In this document: piece by piece, positions 4,991 through 11,511 of the stretch | Numbering within the stretch: the first letter of the stretch is position 1 | Layout: every line of letters starts with the position of its first letter | Source of the DNA: Planctomycetota bacterium | Lineage (GTDB): Bacteria; Planctomycetota; Phycisphaerae; Phycisphaerales; UBA1924 | Reading direction: 5' to 3' | Assembly (NCBI GenBank): GCA_023432465.1 | Contig: JAEYUO010000059.1 | Span: forward strand, 1-11,511 | DNA length: 11,511 bases | Notes under the pieces: generated by a model | The model's input: only the letters and a program-made list of their open reading frames with translations | Told to the model about the DNA's origin: nothing | The model's database searches: none | Program-made: the position numbers and the translations under genes

Positions 4991-5824
4991 TTACCGGCCG
5001 CCACGCCCCGACTTCTCCATCCCCCGCAGGATCTCCTCGCCCGTCACCGACTTCGCGAGCGGATGCTCGTGCGCGCGGAGGAATGCCAGCGCGGCCTCCA
5101 GCTCTTCGATCCCCGGCGGTGGGTTCAGCGTCGCGAGCGAACGGCACACCGGCCCGAGCACGTACGCGCGGACACCCATCGCCGTCGCCCGAAGCATCCT
5201 TTTCACCACGATGAACCCCAGCACGCATGTCACCACCGAAACCATGATGCACCAGCCATAATCCGCCTGCGTCCGCGGCGTCCGCTGCTGGTACAGAGTT
5301 CCCCACAGAATCGCTGTCGCGACGAGTCCGATGATCAACAACAGTTGCAGCACCGCGGTCACCGACTGCTGCCCGCTTCGCTCGGGCTTTGCAAACGCCA
5401 TGTACGCCGCTGCGGCCATCGGCTCGATCACCAGCCTCCGCCGCTCATCCTCGGTCACCTGCCCGGTACGTTGCCGGTCCTCCAGCTCCAACCTCGCCAG
5501 CAATTCCTCCGGATCCTCCGCCCGCGTGGCGATCGCGAGATCGCACACCGTCTCTTCCGTCGCCTCGGGCGCGACAGCCGGCGAATCCTGCGGCCGCATC
5601 GGCATCCACGACTGCGCCTCGGGATCGAAGAACATCATCTTGCAGCCGCGGCAGGCGCATTCGATCGTCTGCACCTCCCCACTCCCGACCGGCACGTAGT
5701 ACAGGTGCGGCACGAGCCAGATCGCGGTGACCTCATGCACGGTGACCGCGCGGCAGATCGGGCAGAACCGCCCGATGACGCCCTGCTTCGCCCGCGAGAC
5801 CTTTTTGCCCCAGATGATGACCAT
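4991..5824 (-). CDS. Zinc-ribbon protein with two transmembrane segments
   Basis: The 277-residue product opens M-V-I-I-W-G-K-K, typical of a zinc-ribbon family found in planctomycetes and other bacteria, with C21-P-I-C24 and C58-R-G-C61 as the likely zinc ligands. A charged linker follows (about 85-130). Two hydrophobic segments at about 156-177 and 189-207 should cross the membrane, with the short loop between them containing R-T-P-R-T-Q. The C-terminal 70 residues are soluble, with an E-L-E-A-A-L-A-F-L helix. There is no signal peptide, so the zinc ribbon is probably cytoplasmic. It is the last gene of the minus-strand group, starting 39 nt after the TPR-peptidase gene. No Shine-Dalgarno is seen; a TACTCT hexamer ends 6 nt before the ATG, which would allow an additional leaderless transcript, but no good -35 is present. 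Its 3' end is convergent with the HAF-like gene, 15 nt away. Function unknown. Confidence 0.8.
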   Translation of the reverse strand: MVIIWGKKVSRAKQGVIGRFCPICRAVTVHEVTAIWLVPHLYYVPVGSGEVQTIECACRGCKMMFFDPEAQSWMPMRPQDSPAVAPEATEETVCDLAIATRAEDPEELLARLELEDRQRTGQVTEDERRRLVIEPMAAAAYMAFAKPERSGQQSVTAVLQLLLIIGLVATAILWGTLYQQRTPRTQADYGWCIMVSVVTCVLGFIVVKRMLRATAMGVRAYVLGPVCRSLATLNPPPGIEELEAALAFLRAHEHPLAKSVTGEEILRGMEKSGRGGR

Positions 5825-5863
5825 GCCGCCAGAGTACCAAACCCGACAGCGGTACGTCCCGGT

Positions 5864-8638
5864 TCATCGCCCCTCGGCCGCATCGATCCGCTTCCGAATC
5901 GCCTCCAGCCGGTCCCGGTGGATCGCCCGATCCGGCTCCAGCATCGACAGCGCGACGATGTGCCGCTCGGCCGTCCGGAGTTCTCCCGCCTGGATCGCCA
6001 CCGCCGCGGCGAGTTCCCGCGGCCGGGCGTCATACGGCGCGAGCTGCGTCGCCCGCTCCGCCTTCGCCAGCGCACCGGGCATCTCGCGACGTGAGGCGTA
6101 CCGCCGCGCCAACTCCGTGGCATACGCCGGCGTCTTCTGCTCCCGCGCATCGAGATACTCAAGGTGCGGGATCGCTCGCTCCCACTCCCCGGAGTCCAGG
6201 TACAGCTGCGCGAGCAGCCGGTGGGGCTTGGGGTCAACGCTCCGCGCCGCCGCGTACCGCTCCAGCAGCGGCGCGTTTTCCGGTGTCGCCCGGCCGGCCG
6301 TCCCGACGAGGGCAAGGTCCACCGCGACCTCCAGCAACTCCGGGTGCGACGGGTACTCAGCCAATAGCGCATCGATCTGCGCCCGCGGCGGCATCTCCAA
6401 CTCAAGCGTCCAGGGCTCCGTGGGCGTCTCGCCCTGCGCCACATCCGCAAGTGATCGTGCCGCATCCGATGCCGCGCGCGTGAGCGCCGCATCGATCGCC
6501 CCGGCCCGGGCAGGATCGGCAATCAGAGCGCGGGCGAGCAAGTCCCGCAGGGTCGGCGTCCCCTCGGGCAGCATCATTCCCCAGGCGATCGCCTGCTGCC
6601 GCGCCCAGAGTTTGAACTCCTCAAGGAACTGTGCCCGCGAAACACCGACCACCGCCTGGAAGGCCTGCTCCTCGCGGATGCCCTGCGCGTAGAGGTCCAT
6701 CAGCTCCAGCGGCGCGCGCGTGCCGGTCCGCTCGATCAGGAACTCGTACATCCAGTGCCCCTGCGCGTACGCCTGCGAGCGATCGCTCGGTCGCTTCGGA
6801 CGCACGAACGCCAGGTTGATCTCGTCGAAGTCAAAGAGCTGGTCGGTCCGCAGCGCCTCGCTGAGCATCTGGCAGGTGGAGTAGTCGCGCGGCGCAAGCT
6901 CCAGGTACACCGCCGCGGCCTCGGTGAACCAGTGCGGGATGCGGTTGTTGGTGCGGGAGAGCGTGACGGTATGGACATATTCGTGGCGGATCACGCGGAC
7001 CCAGTCGTACGTGCCCAGGTGCTTGGCACCCTCGCGCGGAGCCTCCATCGCGATGACCGGCCCGGTCGAGGCCGCGATCGTGTGGATCTGCGGCATGCCC
7101 GCGATGCGCACGGCGAACCAGGCGTGATCGGGCATCAGGTCGATGGTGGTCTTCTGCGCCGGCTCGTGGTCGATGCCGCCCGGCTGCGACCCGCAGACGA
7201 TGCGGTGGTTCTCCTCCAGCAGCGGCAGCATCTCCTCGCCCAGCAACCGGTCGATCCCCGGCTTGAAGCGCACCACGAAGTGCTCGCTCTCCACACGGTC
7301 ATACGTTTGCAGCTCGCGCGTCATGCGCAGCGAGTTGTCGGCGCGGAGATTGAACGGATCGAGCTTGAAGGCACGCTCCAGCGCCTCGAGCGCGAGCGTG
7401 TCGCGTCCGGCCTGAAGCTCCAGCAGGCCCAGGTCGATCAGCGGCTGGGCATCGTTGGGGTTGCGCTCGGATGCCTGCCGCAGGAACGCCGCGGCCTCGC
7501 CGTACTGCCGTGCCTCGGCCAGAGCCTGTCCGACGGCGAGCAGCGCGGCGGGAGAGCCCGGGTGCGCGGCATCGAACGCGGCGAGCCGCTGCCGGGCCGA
7601 TTCGAACTCGAACCGGACGGCCTCCGCCGCGCACCTCGCCGCGAGGAGCCCGGGGTGCGTGGGGAAGACGGCGAGCGCGCGGTCCAGCTCATCCGCGGCT
7701 GAGGCACCGTCGATCTGTCGGAGCGCAGCGCGGGCGCGGATCAGGCATGCCTCGGGGGAGAGGCCGGGTTCGTCATCATCGCCCGCGAGCTTCTCAAGCC
7801 GAAGCGCCATGCGCTCGGCGTTGTCGAAGTTGAAGGCGTTGCACGCCATCTGCCCCAGCAGCGACCAGGCATCGGCGCACGAGGGGTTGAGGCGCAGACA
7901 CTCCGTGAGGGCCTGCGCGGCCTGCGGGGAGTTGTCCTTGGCGTACAGCAGCTCGGCCTCGGCGAGGAACGCGGGCCAGAACTGGCGGTCGATCCGCGTG
8001 CGGACCTGGCCGAGGGCATCCATCATGGCGTGGAAGTCCGCCGCCGCGGCCTGCTCGTTCGCAGGTCCGGCGAGCTTCACTCGCTGCGCGAGGAGGCGGA
8101 CGGCCTCGACGATGTCGCCCGGTTCCTTGTAGTCGCCGCGGGCGATCGCCTGCACCACGGGCTCGGCGGCGGCGATGACCTCATTGTGCCGCCCCAGAGC
8201 TTCGAGCGCATCGCAGCGGATGCGGACCGCGCGGGGAGAGGTCTCTTCGGCGGGGATGGCATCGATCGCTTCGGCGAGCCTGCCCGAACGCAGCAGCCCC
8301 TCCGCGCGGTCGAGGGGGTCGATGCCGGTTGCGCGGAGCGCGGCATCATTCCAATTGCCGCGGATGATCGCCGCGCGGGCAGCGCGGGCGGGCGTATCGA
8401 GGTCGCCATCGCGCCAGACACCGTGGAAGATGCGGAGGTCTTTGCCTTCATCTTCGGTGAGGAAGGGCTGCTCGAGGCGCTGAGCCAGTGCGCCGGAGAG
8501 GTTGGGCGGATCGGCGGGGCCGATGGTGGTCTCGCGCGGACGGCCGATCTGCGCCATCGCCCCGGGAGCGGCAAGGGCGATGATGAGAGCCATGTTGAGG
8601 GCGGCGCGGCCGGCGGATTGAGCGATCCTTCGCTTCAT
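5864..8638 (-). CDS. Exported TPR protein with HEXXH (MA-clan) metallopeptidase domain
   Basis: The 924-residue product has a signal peptide (M-K-R-R-I...A-P-G-A-M-A, cut near 29). An N-terminal array of TPR-like helical repeats covers about 100-440, clearest at 240-260 and 365-430 (A-L-E-A-L-E-R-A-F-K-L-D-P). The peptidase domain lies at about 450-690. Its zinc site is H552-E-Y-V-H556 and the probable third ligand is E573 in W-F-T-E-A-A-A-V-Y-L-E, spacing and motif typical of gluzincins of the Peptidase_MA type. Y624-A-Q-G-H-W-M-Y-E-F-L is the conserved helix that follows in that family. A second TPR block spans about 765-910. All catalytic residues are present, so activity is plausible; the substrate is unknown, and TPRs usually bring partner proteins. 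The gene starts 12 nt after the stop of the LolA-like gene, so the two are very likely co-transcribed, both acting outside the cytoplasm. Confidence 0.85.
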   Translation of the reverse strand: MKRRIAQSAGRAALNMALIIALAAPGAMAQIGRPRETTIGPADPPNLSGALAQRLEQPFLTEDEGKDLRIFHGVWRDGDLDTPARAARAAIIRGNWNDAALRATGIDPLDRAEGLLRSGRLAEAIDAIPAEETSPRAVRIRCDALEALGRHNEVIAAAEPVVQAIARGDYKEPGDIVEAVRLLAQRVKLAGPANEQAAAADFHAMMDALGQVRTRIDRQFWPAFLAEAELLYAKDNSPQAAQALTECLRLNPSCADAWSLLGQMACNAFNFDNAERMALRLEKLAGDDDEPGLSPEACLIRARAALRQIDGASAADELDRALAVFPTHPGLLAARCAAEAVRFEFESARQRLAAFDAAHPGSPAALLAVGQALAEARQYGEAAAFLRQASERNPNDAQPLIDLGLLELQAGRDTLALEALERAFKLDPFNLRADNSLRMTRELQTYDRVESEHFVVRFKPGIDRLLGEEMLPLLEENHRIVCGSQPGGIDHEPAQKTTIDLMPDHAWFAVRIAGMPQIHTIAASTGPVIAMEAPREGAKHLGTYDWVRVIRHEYVHTVTLSRTNNRIPHWFTEAAAVYLELAPRDYSTCQMLSEALRTDQLFDFDEINLAFVRPKRPSDRSQAYAQGHWMYEFLIERTGTRAPLELMDLYAQGIREEQAFQAVVGVSRAQFLEEFKLWARQQAIAWGMMLPEGTPTLRDLLARALIADPARAGAIDAALTRAASDAARSLADVAQGETPTEPWTLELEMPPRAQIDALLAEYPSHPELLEVAVDLALVGTAGRATPENAPLLERYAAARSVDPKPHRLLAQLYLDSGEWERAIPHLEYLDAREQKTPAYATELARRYASRREMPGALAKAERATQLAPYDARPRELAAAVAIQAGELRTAERHIVALSMLEPDRAIHRDRLEAIRKRIDAAEGR

Positions 8639-8650
8639 GGGTTCACCGGC

Positions 8651-9541
8651 TCATTCATCGGCGTTTCGGGCCTCGCGGAAGTCATCGACCTGCTCATTCC
8701 ACCCCTGCGGGGTTCGGGTATCGAAGACCGCTTCGGCGATGTCCTTGTTCACATCCATGTTGGTCAGCAGGATGTCGGTCCGGGAACCATCTTTGTGGAC
8801 CGCGGAGGCAAGACGCGGGAGGAGGTCGTTCTTGCGGTACCAGATGCGGACCTCGCGGTAGTCGCGGGATTCCTTGGTGCCGCGCTTGGGCTTGAGGAGG
8901 AGTTGATGGGTGTCACCGACCCACCCGGGGGGCGCGACATCCGGCGCATCGGGGGTGGCCTTGGGCGGCTGCGGGAAGCCCTCGGATGCGGGGACGAGCG
9001 TTGCGTCGAAGCGCTCGACGATCTTCTCCCGCTTCTGGCCGATGGGGATCGGCAGCGGTCCCTCGCCGATGGCCAGCGGGTCCACGTTCTCGCCGGGGCG
9101 TACCACCTGGCGGCGGTGCACAAGCCGCGTCTCGAAGTTCTTCTCGACCAGCCACGCACCATCGAAGATCCAGATCTGATGATCATTACGCCGGCTGCCA
9201 TCGAGTTCGAGCGTCAGGAACTCGACCTGGAAGAGTCGCTGCGGCTGGGAATCGGCCGCTTCGGTTGAGGCCGGCCGCGAGAAGAACCAGAGCTTGCCGG
9301 TGCGCTTCTCCGGCGAGCCGCCGATCAGCTCGTTGGGCATTTTGATGTAGAGCACATCGGAGGCAAGCGTGGTGAGGTCCTTGTCGGCGGTCTCCAGCGC
9401 GCTGAGGAGTTCATCGGCGGTGGAGATGGTGCGCTCCGCCGCGGCGGCGGGCGGCGGGGCAGACGGCATCGCCTGCTGCGCGGCGGCCATCGAAGCGATG
9501 AGGACAGGGATGATCGCCAGTGGGCGGATGGGTGTGGGCAT
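8651..9541 (-). CDS. LolA-like periplasmic protein
   Basis: The frame stays open to 9643, but the ATG at 9541 is preferred because it begins with a signal peptide (M-P-T-P-I-R-P-L-A-I-I-P-V-L-I-A-S-M-A), giving 296 residues. Residues 40-285 look like the LolA/LolB/outer-membrane lipoprotein-sorting fold: an initial helix (A-D-E-L-L-S-A-L-E), an antiparallel half-barrel (G-K-L-W-F-F-S-R-P; F-Q-V-E-F-L-T-L-E-L-D-G), I-W-I-F-D-G-A-W-L-V-E-K-N at 123-135, and the final strands near R-I-W-Y-R-K-N-D-L-L-P-R and T-D-I-L-L-T-N-M-D-V-N. The fold binds acyl chains in a hydrophobic groove. This protein is longer than classical LolA (about 180-200 mature residues) and has a Pro-rich insertion at 185-206, so it is a divergent member and not evidently the lipoprotein carrier itself. 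No Shine-Dalgarno is seen. It lies 67 nt after purK and 12 nt before the TPR-peptidase gene. Family assignment is by pattern only. Confidence 0.7.
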   Translation of the reverse strand: MPTPIRPLAIIPVLIASMAAAQQAMPSAPPPAAAAERTISTADELLSALETADKDLTTLASDVLYIKMPNELIGGSPEKRTGKLWFFSRPASTEAADSQPQRLFQVEFLTLELDGSRRNDHQIWIFDGAWLVEKNFETRLVHRRQVVRPGENVDPLAIGEGPLPIPIGQKREKIVERFDATLVPASEGFPQPPKATPDAPDVAPPGWVGDTHQLLLKPKRGTKESRDYREVRIWYRKNDLLPRLASAVHKDGSRTDILLTNMDVNKDIAEAVFDTRTPQGWNEQVDDFREARNADE

Positions 9542-9608
9542 GGTTGATTGTTGTACCGGCGAGGGGTGTGCGGGGTTTGCGCCCGCCGGATTCGCCGCGG
9601 CGAGCGAT

Positions 9609-10841
9609 TCACGCGTTGTCCGGCGGCAGGAGGCGTTCCGCACGCTGGATCAGACCGGGGAGCTGCTCGTGGGAATCGGCCAGAATGGTGACATGGCCGA
9701 CTTTGCGGCCCGGCCGCTCGGCCTTGCCGTAATGGTGGAAGTGCGCGCCGGGGATACCGAGGATGTCCTGGGTGCGGGGAAACCGGCCGAGGATGTTGAC
9801 CATGGCGCTGGGCTGCCGGGGCGTGGTGTCGCCGAGTGGGAGGCCGAGGATCGCGCGGAGGTGATTCTCAAACTGCGAGGTGGGCGCGCCCTCGATGGTC
9901 CAGTGGCCGGTGTTGTGGACGCGTGGGGCCATCTCGTTGCCGAGCAGGATGGGCAGGCCGTCCTTGCGTTCGGTGGATTCGAAGAACTCGATGGCGAGGA
10001 CGCCGACATAGTCGAGCTTGGCCATGATCGCGCGGGCGCGGTCCTCGGCGTGTTTCTGGAGGCCGGGGGCGAGATCGGGCGCGGGGGCGATGGTGGTGCG
10101 GAGGACGCCGCGGGCGTGGTGGTTCTGGACGAGGGGGTAGAACCGTGTCGCGCCGTCGCGCGCGCGGACGCCGATGAGGGAGAGCTCGCGGGAGAAGTTG
10201 ATGAAGCGTTCGATGATGAGGCCGCCGCCCCCCCCGTTCCGCGCACTCGGCGCGAGGTCGGGCCAGATGGCATCGATTTGTGATTCGATGCTGCTGGTTG
10301 CGGGCGGAGCGCCACGATTCGGATGGCTTGCGCCATCGCTCATCGTGGGTGTGCTGGAGGAGGGCCGCAGGACGGCCTGGCCTTTGCCGTCGTAGCCCAT
10401 GCGGCGGGACTTGATGACCAGGCCGCGGGGGCCGGCATTACACGGGGCGAGTTTTTCCGCCGCGGCGATGAGTTCTTCGCGCGTGGAGATGGAGAGGAAC
10501 TCGGGCACATCGACACCGCATTCGACGAAGAGGGACTTCTCGAGCAGGCGGTCCTGCAGCGTGGCGAGGGCGATGGCGGGTGGGTGGACTCTCGCGTGCG
10601 ACTCGAGGCGCTGCGCGACGGCGGCGGGGACGTTCTCGAACTCGTAGGTGACGACATCGGCACCCGCGGCGAGTTTGTCGAGCGCGGCGGGGTCGTCGTA
10701 GGGCGCGAGGATCTGCTCGGCGACCTGCGCGGAGGGCGCGTGCGGGTCAGGGTCGAGGAAGCGGAAGCGCAGGCCGAGGGGGATGCCCGCGAGCGCGAGC
10801 ATGCGGCCGAGCTGTCCGCCGCCGAGGATGCCGACGGTCAC
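9609..10841 (-). CDS. purK: N5-carboxyaminoimidazole ribonucleotide synthase
   Basis: PurK is a cytoplasmic ATP-grasp enzyme that joins bicarbonate to AIR with ATP to give N5-CAIR in de novo purine synthesis. The 410-residue product starts with GTG at 10841, overlapping the purE stop as GTGA; the open frame upstream belongs to purE in another frame. Motifs in order: G7-G-G-Q-L-G-R-M (nucleotide-type loop), T65-Y-E-F-E-N-V-P, K144-S-R-R-M-G-Y-D-G-K-G-Q (ATP-grasp lysine and glycine loop), L208-I-I-E-R-F-I-N-F-S-R-E-L-S, and N302-E-M-A-P-R-V-H-N-T-G-H-W-T-I-E-G, the metal and substrate signature. All key residues look intact. It is longer than most PurK proteins (about 355-390) because of a low-complexity Ser/Pro/Gly insertion at about 159-206. 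The overlap with purE implies translational coupling, and PurE consumes its product. Confidence 0.96.
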   Translation of the reverse strand: MTVGILGGGQLGRMLALAGIPLGLRFRFLDPDPHAPSAQVAEQILAPYDDPAALDKLAAGADVVTYEFENVPAAVAQRLESHARVHPPAIALATLQDRLLEKSLFVECGVDVPEFLSISTREELIAAAEKLAPCNAGPRGLVIKSRRMGYDGKGQAVLRPSSSTPTMSDGASHPNRGAPPATSSIESQIDAIWPDLAPSARNGGGGGLIIERFINFSRELSLIGVRARDGATRFYPLVQNHHARGVLRTTIAPAPDLAPGLQKHAEDRARAIMAKLDYVGVLAIEFFESTERKDGLPILLGNEMAPRVHNTGHWTIEGAPTSQFENHLRAILGLPLGDTTPRQPSAMVNILGRFPRTQDILGIPGAHFHHYGKAERPGRKVGHVTILADSHEQLPGLIQRAERLLPPDNA

Positions 10842-11431
10842 TTGGAGCCCCGCTTTACGCCGCGGGCGGGCGTGGCGCGATTGCCGCGAGAGGATTTGGG
10901 TGCGGGCACGGGCTTGCGGGGGTCGGGGTCGGCGAGGACTTTGCGGGTCTGGGCGGTTCGGAAGGCGCGGTACGCATCGCGGAACTTCGGGTGTTCGCCG
11001 CCGAGGATCGCCGCGGCGAGGAGGGCGGCGTTGATCGCGCCGGCCTTGCCGACGGCGAGCGTGCCGACGGGGACACCGGCGGGCATCTGGACGATGGAGA
11101 GCAGGGAATCCGCGCCCTTGAGGGCTTTGGATTCGACCGGGACGCCGAGGACGGGGAGGACGGTCTTGCTGGCGCACATGCCGGGGAGGTGCGCTGCGCC
11201 GCCCGCGCCGGCGATGATGATGCGAAGGCCCCTGGATTCCGCTGCGGCGGCGTACTCAAAGAGCAGATCGGGCGTTCGGTGCGCGGAGACGACGCGGACC
11301 TCGTGGGGGATGCCGAAGTCGGTGAGTGTCGCGGCGGCGTGCTGCATGGTCTCCCAGTCGGAGCGGGAGCCCATGATGATGCCGATGAGGGGGGGTGATA
11401 TTGATTTCGATTCGGTGGCGCGTCTGGGCAT
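10838..11431 (-). CDS. purE: N5-carboxyaminoimidazole ribonucleotide mutase (class I PurE)
   Basis: PurE moves the carboxylate of N5-CAIR to carbon 4, giving CAIR, and works as a homo-octamer in the cytoplasm. Motifs in the 197-residue product: G-S-R-S-D-W-E-T-M (21-29), S-A-H-R-T-P-D (49-55, with the catalytic His), A-G-A-G-G-A-A-H-L-P-G-M (74-85), P-V-E-S (98-101) and Q-M-P-A-G-V-P-V-G-T-L-A-V-G (115-128). The S-D and A-H-R patterns and the presence of purK mark it as class I. Typical PurE has about 160-170 residues; this one carries an extra basic Lys/Arg/Pro tail at 165-197, probably disordered. It overlaps purK by 4 nt and is the first visible gene of the minus-strand group. No clear Shine-Dalgarno or promoter can be picked out in the short stretch between the ATG and the poly-G at the window end. 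Confidence 0.96.
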   Translation of the reverse strand: MPRRATESKSISPPLIGIIMGSRSDWETMQHAAATLTDFGIPHEVRVVSAHRTPDLLFEYAAAAESRGLRIIIAGAGGAAHLPGMCASKTVLPVLGVPVESKALKGADSLLSIVQMPAGVPVGTLAVGKAGAINAALLAAAILGGEHPKFRDAYRAFRTAQTRKVLADPDPRKPVPAPKSSRGNRATPARGVKRGSK

Positions 11432-11482
11432 TGGGAAGGATGGTAAGGCGTGTGGGCAGCGGAGTTCTGATGGGACGCGAGT

Positions 11483-11511
11483 GGGGGGGGGGGGGGGGGG
11501 GGGGGGGGGGG
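11483..11511. other. 29-nt poly-G at window end, probable artefact
   Basis: Twenty-nine consecutive G run to the last base. Long terminal poly-G is a known artefact of two-colour Illumina chemistry, where absence of signal is read as G, and commonly survives at contig ends. A genuine homopolymer cannot be excluded. Bases beyond 11482 should not be used for annotation. Confidence 0.7.

Noticed and set aside
3883..5214. A 443-codon plus-strand open frame covering the HAF-like gene in another frame
   Set aside because: Extremely Arg/Pro-rich, and extends through the stop of the real gene into the antisense of the zinc-ribbon gene.
10842..11177. N-terminal extension of purK by 112 codons
   Set aside because: This stretch is an Arg/Pro-rich shadow of purE; PurK homology begins exactly at the GTG overlapping the purE stop.
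11470..11511. ATG with an upstream GGAG at the right edge, possible divergent gene
   Set aside because: Only four codons precede the poly-G artefact, so nothing can be tested.

Overview
The window looks like a high-GC Planctomycetota contig, most likely class Phycisphaerae. This rests on three secreted proteins that end in the Phycisphaerae style of PEP-CTERM anchor (a P-G-P-x-A-A-L-L-A core, a short hydrophobic stretch, then an Arg cluster), on a zinc-ribbon/two-TM protein and a TPR-peptidase of planctomycete type, and on the overall base composition. No rRNA or other marker gene is present, so the assignment is an inference.

Layout. Positions 1-126 hold the left end of what looks like an IS630-type insertion sequence, with the first codons of its transposase running off the window edge. 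It abuts an AT-richer RecF/SMC-like AAA ATPase (111-728, minus) that keeps its Walker A motif but stops at 205 residues, as expected for a gene cut by the insertion. Positions 729-1314 are non-coding, apart from a possible 28-codon ORF: direct repeats, a run of small hairpins, an 18-bp tandem repeat, then a good sigma70-like promoter (1153-1183, plus) in front of that ORF.

Positions 1315-4975 form an accessory surface-protein island. Two tandem paralogues on the minus strand (1315-2301 and 2635-3582) have the formylglycine-generating-enzyme/SUMF1 fold but contain no cysteine at all, so they should not be active enzymes. Divergent from them, 3902-4975 encodes a protein built of five exact-period 43-residue HAF-like repeats. 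All three carry an N-terminal signal peptide and a C-terminal PEP-CTERM tail; no exosortase lies in the window.

Positions 4991-11431 are a probable minus-strand operon, transcribed purE, purK, a LolA-like periplasmic protein, a 924-residue TPR protein with an HEXXH metallopeptidase centre, and a zinc-ribbon two-TM protein. Spacings are a 4-nt overlap, then 67, 12 and 39 nt. The first two genes carry out the CO2-fixation steps of purine synthesis (AIR to N5-CAIR to CAIR); the last three look like envelope proteins of unknown job that share the transcript. The window ends in 29 consecutive G, which is probably an artefact of sequencing at a contig end.
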